From a bacterium (GTDB lineage Bacteria > Zhuqueibacterota > QNDG01): DNA of 39,684 bases. The stretch spans positions 1-39,684 of the forward strand of contig JAGGVB010000220.1 of the NCBI GenBank assembly GCA_021158245.1. Direction: 5' to 3'. The notes beneath the pieces were generated by a model. It was given only the letters and a program-made list of their open reading frames with translations. It searched no databases and had not been told where the DNA came from. Made by a program: the position numbers and the translations under genes. Shown here piece by piece: positions 26,089-34,900 of this stretch. Within the stretch, counting starts at the first letter, position 1. Each line of letters opens with the position of its first letter.

Positions 26089-26253
26089 ACGATATGGCAG
26101 GTTTCCTGACTCTGGGCATCAGACCTACTAATTTTGCCTTCCCATTCATTTCTGAAAAGTGGCTGTTAAAATTTTCGTATCCCATTACAGTAGCGGGGCT
26201 GCAGCGGATTTTAACCGCTTTCCCTTTTAACCCGTTTCCGGGCACCATCTCGT
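26089..26253 (-). promoter_or_regulatory. Cobalamin (B12) riboswitch aptamer
   Basis: The - strand shows the ordered conserved blocks of the cobalamin aptamer: GGTGCC (complement of 26241-26246), AAAGGGAA, a GGTTAAAATCC block, GCAGCCCCGCTACTGTAATGG (complement of 26182-26202), GCCACT (complement of 26158-26163), GGGAAGGC, and the closing B12-box region ending in GTCAGGAAACCTGCC near 26097-26111. A closing stem can form between ACGAGAT and ATATCGT at the two ends. It precedes the BtuB-like gene, and is expected to repress it when adenosyl- or other cobalamins are plentiful. Confidence 0.95.
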
Positions 26254-26406
26254 GTGTGTTAAAGAACAATTGTTAAAAAGAACTTAATAAATGAATTTTA
26301 CAGATGCAAGTCTTTTTTATCCGTTTTTGATTGTAATCCCATATTAAAAGTGTTTGATTTTATTCCTATTTTCTTTATTTTTACTATAATTACGGAGAAT
26401 TGTATA

Positions 26407-29262
26407 ATGCTGAAAAATATTCTGGGAAAGACAGTTTTTGTTGTAATGCTTTTTATTCTTTCCGGCAGCAGTACTGCTCAGTATTACTTCGGCAGGAATA
26501 AGATTCAATACAACAGCTTCAAATGGCAGATACTTAAAACAGAGCATTTTGATATTTATTACTATCCTGAGATGGAATCACTTGCAGAGATAGGTGCGTA
26601 TTTTGCCGAGGAAAGTTATACTTTTTTGCAGGATAAAATGAATATAACTATTTTACGAAGAATACCTCTGATTTTTTACAGCTCTCATTTCCATTTTGAA
26701 GAAACTAATACCGTGCCCAATCTTATCCCGGAAGGCGTAGGAGGATTCTTTGAATTTATGAAGGGACGCGTTGTTGTACCTAATAACGGTTCTTTAAGTA
26801 AATTTAAAAATACAATCCGACATGAGTTGGTTCACGTATTCCAAAAGAGTTATACAAATCAGGTATTGAAGAGCCATAAATGTTCTCTTGAAGGAGGGCC
26901 ACCTCTCTGGTTTGTTGAAGGCCTTGCCGAATACTGGTCAGAAAGGTGGAGCCCCGAAGCTGAAATGGTAATACGTGATTGTGTGCTGAATAACAGCATG
27001 GTTCCTCTTAACAGAATGGGAGCAATATGGGGTACATATCTTATGTACAAGGAGGGGCAGTCAGTACTTACATATATATCAAAAAAATATGGAGAAGAGC
27101 AGATTCTTGCGTTGATGGACAATGTCTGGAAGTACAAAGATTTTTCCCGTGTAATGAAAGCAACAATAGGGAAAGATTATAAATCGCTAAGTGAAGAGTG
27201 GTTATATTCGCTTAAAAAGCATTTTTATCCGTTAATAGAAGACCACGATTTCCCACGTATGGCAGCAAGCAGAATCACAAACAGGGGATACAATTCTTTG
27301 CCTGCATTTTATCGGTATAATGGAGTACCAAAAGTTATTTTTGTTGCAAATCGTAACGGATACTCAAGCATCTATCAAAAAAAATTAAACAGTTCGGAAC
27401 AGAATAACCCTGAGGTTTTAGTACAGGGTGAAAAGAGTGCGAACCTTGAATCTTTTCATATATTAAGCAGTAAAGTGGATATAAGCAGGAACAACAATTT
27501 GGCCTTTATTGCAAAGAGCGGCCCGCGAGACAGGCTGTATATAATGGATTTGGCAACGAGGGAAATAATAAGAAAGCTTGATTTTAAAAATCTGGTTTCT
27601 ATTTTTTCTCCGTCATGGTCTCCTGACGGTGAAGCAGTAGTCTTCTCAGCCCTTAACCAGGCAGGTATGAGTGATATATACAAAGCTGATATTGAGACAG
27701 GGTCATTAAAACGCCTTACAAGCGATTTTTATACAGACAGTGATCCTGACTGGTCTCCTGATGGCAATTATATTGTATTTAGTTCTGACAGAACATATCT
27801 TGGGTACAACGGATATAAAAATATCTTTTTATATGAGATAAAGACAGGGATAGTCAGATACCTTACTTACGGAAGGGTTCATGATGCAAGCCCGGTATGG
27901 TCTCCTGACGGTAATTACATCGCTTTTGCTTCAGATAGAAAGGGAGCATCAAATATCTGGATCATTGAGAAAGCCGATCTTAAAAAATCCATTTTGGGAA
28001 ACAATTACTCTCCATTTGTGAAAAATGACGGGGGAATAGCAAAGGTGAAACAGGTTACTAATTTCTCCGCAGGATGTTTTTATCCCTCATGGACTGACAG
28101 CCTTGATATTATTTTTACAACTTATGAGAGAGGAAGTTTCCAGTTAAGAGAAATTGCGTTCGGAAAGAAAAAACTGAACAGGATAAAATCTGTTAAAATA
28201 GAGAGCCCGGAGTATAATAGCAAACCATGGAAAATAAACAGAATAAGCGGCAAGAAGAGGATAAACAGATTTGCATACAGAAAAAAGTTTAATCTTGATT
28301 TTGCCCAGAGTATGATTATTCAGGATCCCATTTTTGGTACAAGCGGAGGTGCACAGCTTGCGGTTTCCGATATGCTGGGTGATGAGAAGTACTATTTCCT
28401 TCTTTACAATAATGCCAGAACCCAGTCGGATTTGTGGAAGGGATTTAATTTTGCAGTAACAAGACTTGACATGAGCCGCAGAATCAATTATTCCCTTGGG
28501 TTTTACCGTCTTGCAGGGTATTATTATAACCCATATGATGATTTTTATTATGAGAACAGATACGGAGTGAACGGGGCTGTCATCTATCCCTTGAATAAGT
28601 TTGAACGAATAGAACTGAGCATGAACATCCGTCATTCTGATAAGGATTGGTACACAGGAGAAGGCACAAGAAAAGCACTGCTTGTGTCAAATTTTATATC
28701 CTACACAAAAGACAATTCATTGTGGGGGAGCACCGGGCCGATTGACGGAGCTCGTTATAAGATTACACTTGGAAATACAGTTGATGTCCGGTACTCCAAT
28801 GTAAACTTTACAACTCTTATTTTTGATTTAAGAAAATATTTCAGAATCGCTTACCGTATGTGCCATGCGGTCAGAGTCCTTGGTGAATTCAACAGAGGCA
28901 AAGAGCCGCTGCCGTTTTTCCTTGGCGGTTCATGGAGTATGCGAGGATACAGATTGTGGTCTCTTGCTGCACCGAATGTCGCGTTTATCTCCAATGAATT
29001 CAGATTTCCTTTTATTGATACATTTTATCTGAGATTTCCATTCGGAGGTATAGGATTCAGTTCGATTCAGGGAGCGCTTTTTGTTGATGCGGGAAACAGC
29101 TGGGAAGGAAAATTACAGGGAATAAAAGGAAGCTTCGGTGCAGGGATAAGGCTTAGGCTTGGGGGATACGTTGTTTTACGGTATGATATAGGAAGGAGAA
29201 CGGATTTTCACAGTATAGAGAAAAAGACTTTTACACAGTTCTTTTTTGGCTGGGATTTTTAA
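26407..29262 (+). CDS. Surface protein: MA-type metallopeptidase, TolB-like propeller and outer-membrane barrel
   Basis: The 951-residue product has a signal peptide (about 1-24), a gluzincin-type peptidase domain with HELVH at 139-143 and a likely third zinc ligand in EGLAEYWSE (171-178), PD40/TolB-like blades with SPSWSPDGEAVVFSA, DPDWSPDGNYIVFSSDR and SPVWSPDGNYIAFASDR (about 330-560), and a C-terminal part (about 620-951) with amphipathic strands, LGGSWSMRGYR and a terminal FFGWDF like Omp85/surface-antigen barrels. ATG 26407 has GGAG nine bases upstream. It is divergent from the B12 riboswitch. The role is unknown; proteolysis at the cell surface is the simplest reading. Confidence 0.8.
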   Translation: MLKNILGKTVFVVMLFILSGSSTAQYYFGRNKIQYNSFKWQILKTEHFDIYYYPEMESLAEIGAYFAEESYTFLQDKMNITILRRIPLIFYSSHFHFEETNTVPNLIPEGVGGFFEFMKGRVVVPNNGSLSKFKNTIRHELVHVFQKSYTNQVLKSHKCSLEGGPPLWFVEGLAEYWSERWSPEAEMVIRDCVLNNSMVPLNRMGAIWGTYLMYKEGQSVLTYISKKYGEEQILALMDNVWKYKDFSRVMKATIGKDYKSLSEEWLYSLKKHFYPLIEDHDFPRMAASRITNRGYNSLPAFYRYNGVPKVIFVANRNGYSSIYQKKLNSSEQNNPEVLVQGEKSANLESFHILSSKVDISRNNNLAFIAKSGPRDRLYIMDLATREIIRKLDFKNLVSIFSPSWSPDGEAVVFSALNQAGMSDIYKADIETGSLKRLTSDFYTDSDPDWSPDGNYIVFSSDRTYLGYNGYKNIFLYEIKTGIVRYLTYGRVHDASPVWSPDGNYIAFASDRKGASNIWIIEKADLKKSILGNNYSPFVKNDGGIAKVKQVTNFSAGCFYPSWTDSLDIIFTTYERGSFQLREIAFGKKKLNRIKSVKIESPEYNSKPWKINRISGKKRINRFAYRKKFNLDFAQSMIIQDPIFGTSGGAQLAVSDMLGDEKYYFLLYNNARTQSDLWKGFNFAVTRLDMSRRINYSLGFYRLAGYYYNPYDDFYYENRYGVNGAVIYPLNKFERIELSMNIRHSDKDWYTGEGTRKALLVSNFISYTKDNSLWGSTGPIDGARYKITLGNTVDVRYSNVNFTTLIFDLRKYFRIAYRMCHAVRVLGEFNRGKEPLPFFLGGSWSMRGYRLWSLAAPNVAFISNEFRFPFIDTFYLRFPFGGIGFSSIQGALFVDAGNSWEGKLQGIKGSFGAGIRLRLGGYVVLRYDIGRRTDFHSIEKKTFTQFFFGWDF

Positions 29263-29312
29263 ATCAGAGCAGACATTCGGCTGGTATTTTTAAATTATAG
29301 ATTGTGTATGAA

Positions 29313-29326
29313 TTTAAGTACTTAAA
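29313..29326. promoter_or_regulatory. Candidate operator palindrome before the isochorismatase-family gene
   Basis: TTTAAGTACTTAAA is a perfect 14-bp palindrome 20 bases before the ATG at 29347. Being short and AT-rich it could be chance, but its position between a TATAG-like element and the ribosome binding site fits an operator. Confidence 0.3.
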
Positions 29327-29346
29327 AGAAAGATCAGGAGGTATCT

Positions 29347-29904
29347 ATGTCACGAAGTCAAGTATTATTAAATAGAAAAAACACAGGATTGATTGTTATT
29401 GATGTACAGGAAAAGCTGGTTCCTTCTATCCATAATAATAAAGAAGTCATTGGAAATTGTGTGAAATTAATTGAAGGGTTTAAAGCTTTAGACCTGCCTG
29501 TTTTTGTAACTGAGCAGTATCCTGAAGGAATAGGGAAGACAGTTAAATCAATTCATAATGCACTTGGAGACATTGCTGTAAAAGAAAAAATGACTTTCAG
29601 CTGTATGGGTATTGAAGGTTTTGCTCTTGAGCTAAGGAAGGCCAGACTTGATTATCTGGTTCTATGCGGAATTGAGACTCATGTTTGCCTGTGGCAGAGC
29701 AGTATGGATTTGTTAAGTGACGGGTTTAATGTGACTGTTGCTTCGGACTGTGTGTCTTCAAGAAAAGAATCTGACAGGATTACAGCTTTAACAAGAATGG
29801 CACAGAACGGAGTCCAGGTTGCATCCTGTGAGATGATTTTATTTGAACTTCTTGAAAAATCAGAAGATGAGGGATTTAAAAAGATTTTGTCAATAATCAA
29901 ATAA
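29347..29904 (+). CDS. Isochorismatase-family cysteine hydrolase
   Basis: The 185-residue cytosolic protein has the family triad: Asp19 in LIVIDVQEKL, Lys81 in KEKMTFSC, and nucleophile Cys114 in LCGIETHVCLW, which also shows the cis-peptide before the cysteine. The family hydrolyses isochorismate, nicotinamide, carbamoyl groups and other amides. This sequence is closest in style to the YcaC/ISOC1 group, whose physiological substrates are poorly known. ATG 29347 lies behind TCAGGAGG. It is 84 bases from the previous gene and 152 from the next, so it may be monocistronic. Confidence 0.9.
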   Translation: MSRSQVLLNRKNTGLIVIDVQEKLVPSIHNNKEVIGNCVKLIEGFKALDLPVFVTEQYPEGIGKTVKSIHNALGDIAVKEKMTFSCMGIEGFALELRKARLDYLVLCGIETHVCLWQSSMDLLSDGFNVTVASDCVSSRKESDRITALTRMAQNGVQVASCEMILFELLEKSEDEGFKKILSIIK

Positions 29905-29936
29905 AAAAAGGCTTGTGATTTTTAGTAAAATTGATT

Positions 29937-30014
29937 ATTTTCACAATGAAATAGAATTATTTTGTCTTCTGTTCTGTAATATGCGGTTTTCACATTGAAA
30001 CAATTCTGTGAAAA
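29937..30014. promoter_or_regulatory. Three TTTTCACA half-sites upstream of the ppiC-Yip1-kinase operon
   Basis: TTTTCACA occurs at 29938-29945 and 29987-29994, and inverted as TGTGAAAA at 30007-30014. The last two form an 8-bp inverted repeat with a 12-base centre. The gap 29905-30056 holds no gene. The arrangement could be a regulator binding site or a hairpin; no partner regulator is known. Confidence 0.3.
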
Positions 30015-30056
30015 TAAGGTCGGGAACCTTAATTGTAATCTGATGGAGGAAAAAGT

Positions 30057-30584
30057 ATGCAGCGGGTTTTCTCAATCGTTATTATTTTAACTTTTGGTTT
30101 GTCATATCAGATATTTGCACAGACCGGAATTAAATATGTAAAGCCGTTAAAGGAAAATATCAGGGTTTCGCCAAATGGCGGCAAAATAGGTGATATTGTA
30201 TCAGGTACTGAAGTTAAAGTCCTTAATACAGAGGGGAACTGGGCAAAGGTCAGTATTACAGCCTGGATTTGGAAGAGTTCTCTGACTGATGACAAAACAG
30301 ATGTGACAGGTTACACAATAACAGTAAGCCATATACTTTTAAATACAAAAGAAGATGCTACGGCTGTGTTGAAAAAACTTCTCTCAGGTTCAAAATTTGA
30401 TGATTTAGCGAGAGAATATTCTATTGACGACGGGACAAAAAATAGCGGTGGGCTGCTGGGAGCTTTTAAGAGGGGCGATTTAATGCCTGAATTTGAAGCA
30501 GCAGCTTTCAAACTTAAAAAAGGGCAAATAAGCGGTATTGTACATACAAAATTGGGATATCATATTATCAAACGGATTAAATAA
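30057..30584 (+). CDS. Exported parvulin-type peptidyl-prolyl isomerase with SH3-like domain
   Basis: The 175-residue protein has a signal peptide (1-21), a bacterial SH3-like region (about 27-75, ENIRVSPNGGKIGDIVSGTEVKVLNTEGNWAKV) and a PpiC/parvulin domain (about 88-175) with VSHILLNTKEDA, GGLLGAFKRGDLMPEFEAAAF and the ending LGYHIIKRI. It probably assists folding of exported proteins in the periplasm. The combination of a small SH3-like domain ahead of parvulin is uncommon. It heads a tight same-strand series with the Yip1 protein, kinase and regulator (gaps 28, 28 and 21 bases). Confidence 0.87.
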   Translation: MQRVFSIVIILTFGLSYQIFAQTGIKYVKPLKENIRVSPNGGKIGDIVSGTEVKVLNTEGNWAKVSITAWIWKSSLTDDKTDVTGYTITVSHILLNTKEDATAVLKKLLSGSKFDDLAREYSIDDGTKNSGGLLGAFKRGDLMPEFEAAAFKLKKGQISGIVHTKLGYHIIKRIK

Positions 30585-30612
30585 TACTATTTAATTTCCA
30601 TGGAGGTAGAAA

Positions 30613-31212
30613 ATGAATGCTATTATCGAACGTATCAAAGCAATAGTTTTAAAGCCCAAACAGACCTGGGAAGAGATTGCGGCAGAGCAGACAACCCCAC
30701 AGGATTTAATGAAAAATTATGTTTTTATTTTTGCCGCTCTTCCTGCGGTTGCGACTTTTTTAGGAAGATGGATTATTGGTATTCAAATTCCTTTTGCCGG
30801 TGTTTATCATTTTTCTTTTGGTGCTTCACTCGTAGCATCAATTACGAATTACGTAATTACAGTTGCAAGCATATGGATTTTAGCAAAGATATTGTTTGTT
30901 CTGGGAACGAAATTCGGTTCCAACGGTGATGAGGCTGCCTGTTTTAAAATGGCTGTATACTCATATTTCCCGTATCTTGCGGCAGGTGTTCTGCTTATAA
31001 TTCCATCATTATCAGTTCTTGTTTACCTTGCCGGCCTTTACGGACTTTACCTTATGTATGTGGGGCTTCCCATAATTATGGAAACACCTGAAGAAAAAAC
31101 AATACCATTTATGGTTGTTATCGTTGTTGCTGTTATTTTAGTGTCTGTAATTGCGAGTTCCATAATAGGAGTAATCTTAGGTGCTTTCGGCCCAAAACTT
31201 CCGCCCCTTTGA
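30613..31212 (+). CDS. Yip1-domain integral membrane protein
   Basis: The 199-residue product starts with a short amphipathic segment (IKAIVLKPKQTWEEIAAEQTT) typical of bacterial Yip1-family proteins, followed by about five hydrophobic helices (near 35-55, 68-95, 115-150 and 160-190). Function in bacteria is not established. ATG 30613 has GGAGG eight bases upstream. It is the second gene of the ppiC-kinase operon. A second + frame at 30600-30929 overlaps it and is a shadow. Confidence 0.85.
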   Translation: MNAIIERIKAIVLKPKQTWEEIAAEQTTPQDLMKNYVFIFAALPAVATFLGRWIIGIQIPFAGVYHFSFGASLVASITNYVITVASIWILAKILFVLGTKFGSNGDEAACFKMAVYSYFPYLAAGVLLIIPSLSVLVYLAGLYGLYLMYVGLPIIMETPEEKTIPFMVVIVVAVILVSVIASSIIGVILGAFGPKLPPL

Positions 31213-31240
31213 TTTATGCAGATGATTTAGAGGTTTTTTT

Positions 31241-33337
31241 ATGACCGACAACGGAAAAGGTAACGAGCAAGAATATATAGATAGAATTAAACTGTATGAT
31301 TGGTTGTTTGATTTAGATCGTAATGTTGGCTCAACACTGAAACCTGAAGTAGTAACTGAAAAGGCAGTAGTGTGGGCTGATAAATTTTGTGAGGAAATAA
31401 CAGGAGTTGTAGTTCATACTCTTAACAGCTCTGACGGCCTTTTGTACCCTCAGTCGCAGGCCGGGCTTGGCCCTGATGTTGCAAGCTCAGGATTAATTAG
31501 GAAGGGTGAGGGCCTTGCAGGAGCTGTTGCTGAAACCGGTGCTCCTCTTTTTATTCCTATTATGTCAAATGATATTCATGCAGAGTCCGAATTAGTAAAA
31601 AAAAATGAATTTACCTCCTATGCGGGAATCCCCCTTGTTCATAATAATAAAATAATGGGTGTTCTGAGCTTGTACTCTCAAATACCAAAAGCTTTTTCAG
31701 ACTTTGAGCAAGAGATCCTTTTAAAAGCAGGTACTATTATTGGAAATGCAATTGAAAGTTCTTATGCGTACTATAAGGCGTCTGACAGGGCAAGGAGACT
31801 TGTTGCGGTAAGCAGGGCGATTACAGTAACAAGGCAGCTGGGCCCACTTGAGAATGTGCTAAAAGATATATCCAAAGTATTGGTGCAGACTCTCGGATTT
31901 GATAAATCATGGATTGGTATTATTGATAACGACATGCAGGAATTGCGGGGCATGGGCGGTTTTGGCCGGGACATGCAGAAGGTTAACTGCTTTTATTCAA
32001 AAATAGATAAAAAATCCGAAAATCCTGCAATACAGACAATAGTTTTGGAAAAGCCTGTGATCTGTCAGTTTATTGATGATATTACGGAAAAGTCGTGCCG
32101 TAAATGGCTGACTGAGCAGAATATACAAAGCCTTGCTTTTGTGCCGATATTAAATGATGAAAAAGCAGTTGGTGTTGTCGGTGTATTTAATACCTCAAGC
32201 ATAATGCTAAATGATGAAGATATTAAAACTCTTGTAAGTGTTGCGGAACAGGCGGCAATAGCTCTTGAGAATTCAAATCTCTATGAAAAAATAAAACAAT
32301 CCGAAGAGAATTACAGAACGCTATTCCAGGCAGCAGGTTCAGGGCTTGCAATAATTGACGAAGACCAGATGTTTAAACTTGTAAATCATGCATTTGAAGA
32401 GGTAAGCGGATATTCACAAAAGGAGCTTGTAAAAGAGCATGCTCTAACAACGTTTCTTTCAGGCAAGAATTTTACAAGGAAAAAGATAAAATCTCTTCTT
32501 GTTGAGCCTCCTCAGGATTTTGAAGCTGATTTTATCGATAAAGATGGTAGTGTAAAGCAGGTGCATATAACAACTACCCGTCTGCCGAATGAAGATAATA
32601 TTCTGATTTCAGTAATTAATGTTTCAAGACAGAGAGAACTTGAGCGCAGGCTTTTTAAAAGTGAAGAACTTGCAGCAATAGGTGAGCTTTCTGCTGGAAT
32701 CGCCCATGAAATAAGAAATCCCTTAATTGCGATTAAAACATCTGTAAAACTTCTAAAAGATGAGCCTCAGCTTTCGGAAGAAGGCCATCAGCTTCTTGAT
32801 ATTCTGAAAGAGGAATCTGATCATCTTGCAGCTATTGTAGATGACTTTCTTAAATTTGCCAGGCCTAAAAAACCTGCAATTGAAAATAATGATATAAATC
32901 AGCTGTTAAAAGACACGGTAAGGCGATGTCGTGAAATAACCAAAATTCAAGTGGAATGGCAGGAGGATTATAACGATAAGATTCCTCCTGTTCCGTGTGA
33001 CAGGCATCAGGTTCAGCAGGTTATTACTAATCTTATTAACAATGGCCTTGACGCAATGAAGAGCGGCGGAACATTACAGATAAAAACAAATTTCCGGAAG
33101 CGTAAGAGTAACAGCGTAGCTATTGTATCAATACACGACACAGGTAAAGGAATTCCTGAGGATGAAATAGAGAAGATATTCCAGCCGTTTTTTTCAACAA
33201 AAGAATCCGGAACCGGGATGGGACTTGCTATTTGCCAAAGGATTGTCGATGCACATAACGGCGAAATAATTGTTGAAAGCAAAGAGAGAGGCGGGACCGA
33301 ATTCTCAATCATCCTTCCTCTGGATTTAAAGGGTTAA
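31241..33337 (+). CDS. Cytosolic hybrid-sensor histidine kinase (GAF-GAF-PAS-HisKA-HATPase)
   Basis: The 698-residue protein has no membrane segment. Two GAF domains span about 30-180 and 195-350, a PAS domain about 355-465 (ENYRTLFQAAGSGLAIIDED), a HisKA dimerisation domain with phosphoacceptor His489 in AHEIRNPL, and an HATPase domain (about 585-698) with N box NLINNGLDAM, G1 DTGKGIP and G2 GTGMGLAI. The kinase lies 21 bases before an NtrC-type regulator, its obvious partner. The signal is unknown; the soluble GAF pair points to an internal small molecule or redox cue. Confidence 0.95.
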   Translation: MTDNGKGNEQEYIDRIKLYDWLFDLDRNVGSTLKPEVVTEKAVVWADKFCEEITGVVVHTLNSSDGLLYPQSQAGLGPDVASSGLIRKGEGLAGAVAETGAPLFIPIMSNDIHAESELVKKNEFTSYAGIPLVHNNKIMGVLSLYSQIPKAFSDFEQEILLKAGTIIGNAIESSYAYYKASDRARRLVAVSRAITVTRQLGPLENVLKDISKVLVQTLGFDKSWIGIIDNDMQELRGMGGFGRDMQKVNCFYSKIDKKSENPAIQTIVLEKPVICQFIDDITEKSCRKWLTEQNIQSLAFVPILNDEKAVGVVGVFNTSSIMLNDEDIKTLVSVAEQAAIALENSNLYEKIKQSEENYRTLFQAAGSGLAIIDEDQMFKLVNHAFEEVSGYSQKELVKEHALTTFLSGKNFTRKKIKSLLVEPPQDFEADFIDKDGSVKQVHITTTRLPNEDNILISVINVSRQRELERRLFKSEELAAIGELSAGIAHEIRNPLIAIKTSVKLLKDEPQLSEEGHQLLDILKEESDHLAAIVDDFLKFARPKKPAIENNDINQLLKDTVRRCREITKIQVEWQEDYNDKIPPVPCDRHQVQQVITNLINNGLDAMKSGGTLQIKTNFRKRKSNSVAIVSIHDTGKGIPEDEIEKIFQPFFSTKESGTGMGLAICQRIVDAHNGEIIVESKERGGTEFSIILPLDLKG

Positions 33338-33358
33338 AACCTATTTTAAAGGGGTTGA

Positions 33359-34726
33359 ATGATGACAGATATTCTTTTGGTTGATGATGAAAAATCAATT
33401 CGGACTACACTCTCACTTTTTTTAGAGAGGCAGGGATATAATGTTGATACCATGCCTGACGGAGTTAGTGCCATTGAAAAACTGAAAGTTGATTTTTATG
33501 ATCTTGTCATTACCGATCTCAAGATGAGAGATGTAGACGGGCTGCAGGTACTGCGTGAAGCAAAGGCTCTTAATCCCCTTACAGAAGTAATTGTACTTAC
33601 CGGATTTGGTACTGTTGAAAGCGGAGTGGAAGCTATAAAATTGGGAGCATATGATTACATACAGAAACCGGTTGACATGGATGAATTTTTGCTTTTAATA
33701 GAGAAGGCTCTGGAAAGAAAAGATCTTAAATTAAAAGTAGAGCAGCTTCAGACAGAATTAAAGGAGAAATACCGGTTTGAAAATATAGTAGGGAAATCCA
33801 AAGAAATGATGGATGTGTTCTCTCTCGTTTTTAAAGTTGCACCTACTGACAGCACAGTTTTAATTACAGGCGAGAGCGGGACAGGCAAGGAGCTGATAGC
33901 CCGTGCCATGCATGAGAACAGCCGAAGGAAAAATCGTACATTTGTTACTATAAATTGTGGAGCCCTTCCTGAAAACATTCAGGAGAGCGAACTTTTCGGG
34001 CATGTAAGAGGTGCTTTTACAGGTGCAATTAAAGATAAAAGAGGGCTTTTCCAGGAGGCAAACGGAGGAACACTCTTTCTCGACGAAGTCGGAGAGATGA
34101 GCCTTGCAACTCAGGTAAAAGTCTTACGGTTTTTGCAGAATGGAGAAATCCGTAAAGTAGGGGATAACGAACCGGTTTATGTTGACGTTCGGCTGATTGC
34201 TGCAACGAATCAGAATCTTGAAGAGGCAATAGAAAAAGGTACTTTCCGTGAAGATTTGTATTACAGGCTGAATGTAATCCCTATTAAAATGCCTTCTTTA
34301 AAACAGAGGAGAGATGATATTCCTCTGCTTATCAGTTATTTTGTTGATAAGTACAGGGACAGAACAGGCAAAAAAGTACATTCCATATCGCCTGAAGCGG
34401 AGAAGATCCTGACAGGGTATAACTGGCCGGGAAATGTAAGAGAGCTGGAAAATATTATAGAAAGAGCTGTAATTCTTACAAATAAAAATACAATAATGGC
34501 TGAGGACCTTCCTGTTTCAATTAGAAATACTGCAGCTGAGAATTCTGATTTAATGGGTAATATCGCGGAAATTCCTCTTGAAGAACTTGAGAAACAGCAG
34601 ATTCTGAATATATTGAATAAGTATTCGTGGAATCAGAAAAAAGCATCTGAGATACTGGGAATCTCTACAACAACTCTGTGGCGTAAATTAAAATCTTACG
34701 GGATAGAGCCTAAAAAAAATAGCTAA
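33359..34726 (+). CDS. Sigma-54-dependent response regulator (NtrC family)
   Basis: The 455-residue protein has a receiver domain (1-125; acidic DDE at 9-11, phosphoacceptor Asp53, Thr81, Lys103), an AAA+ domain (about 140-380) with Walker A GESGTGKE, the sigma-54 contact loop GAFTGA and the Walker B region [11 protein letters not shown], and a Fis-type helix-turn-helix (about 405-455) ending [25 protein letters not shown]. It should activate sigma-54 promoters when phosphorylated by the adjacent kinase. Two ATG codons are tandem at 33359 and 33362. Confidence 0.96.
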   Translation: MMTDILLVDDEKSIRTTLSLFLERQGYNVDTMPDGVSAIEKLKVDFYDLVITDLKMRDVDGLQVLREAKALNPLTEVIVLTGFGTVESGVEAIKLGAYDYIQKPVDMDEFLLLIEKALERKDLKLKVEQLQTELKEKYRFENIVGKSKEMMDVFSLVFKVAPTDSTVLITGESGTGKELIARAMHENSRRKNRTFVTINCGALPENIQESELFGHVRGAFTGAIKDKRGLFQEANGGTLFLDEVGEMSLATQVKVLRFLQNGEIRKVGDNEPVYVDVRLIAATNQNLEEAIEKGTFREDLYYRLNVIPIKMPSLKQRRDDIPLLISYFVDKYRDRTGKKVHSISPEAEKILTGYNWPGNVRELENIIERAVILTNKNTIMAEDLPVSIRNTAAENSDLMGNIAEIPLEELEKQQILNILNKYSWNQKKASEILGISTTTLWRKLKSYGIEPKKNS

Positions 34727-34884
34727 CCCTCACAAAAGGAAATTAAATTAATACAATTTAATTGAACCTATCTATTTCATTTTGAGATAGAGATGTTGCA
34801 ATTTGAATAATTATCTTTAAAATACCAAATTTACCTTTATACTGCAAGTTTAATAATAATAGGTTGTTACGTAAATAAATTTAA

Positions 34885-34900
34885 TGGCATGATATTTGTC
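34885..34900 (+). promoter_or_regulatory. Candidate sigma-54 promoter before the tandem receiver gene
   Basis: TGGCAT-GATAT-TTGTC at 34885-34900 matches the -24/-12 pattern (TGGCAC-N5-TTGCA): GG and the GT in place of GC are spaced exactly ten bases apart. It lies 43-58 bases before the ATG at 34943 and just behind a sigma-54 activator gene. Upstream, 34741-34763 is a 9-bp AT-only inverted repeat and 34768-34790 a 6-bp one (CTATCT/AGATAG), possible enhancer sites. The remaining 34727-34884 holds no gene. Confidence 0.45.

Noticed and set aside
28144-28635. A 163-codon - strand frame inside the peptidase-TolB-barrel gene
   Set aside because: Antisense to a long gene with clear domains; no ribosome binding site or recognisable motif.
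30600-30929. A 109-codon + strand frame beginning just before the Yip1 gene
   Set aside because: It is cysteine- and serine-rich with no family resemblance, and overlaps the well-supported Yip1 protein in another frame.
34741-34763. AT-only inverted repeat after the NtrC gene as an intrinsic terminator
   Set aside because: The stem has no G-C pairs and no T run follows it, so it is unlikely to terminate.
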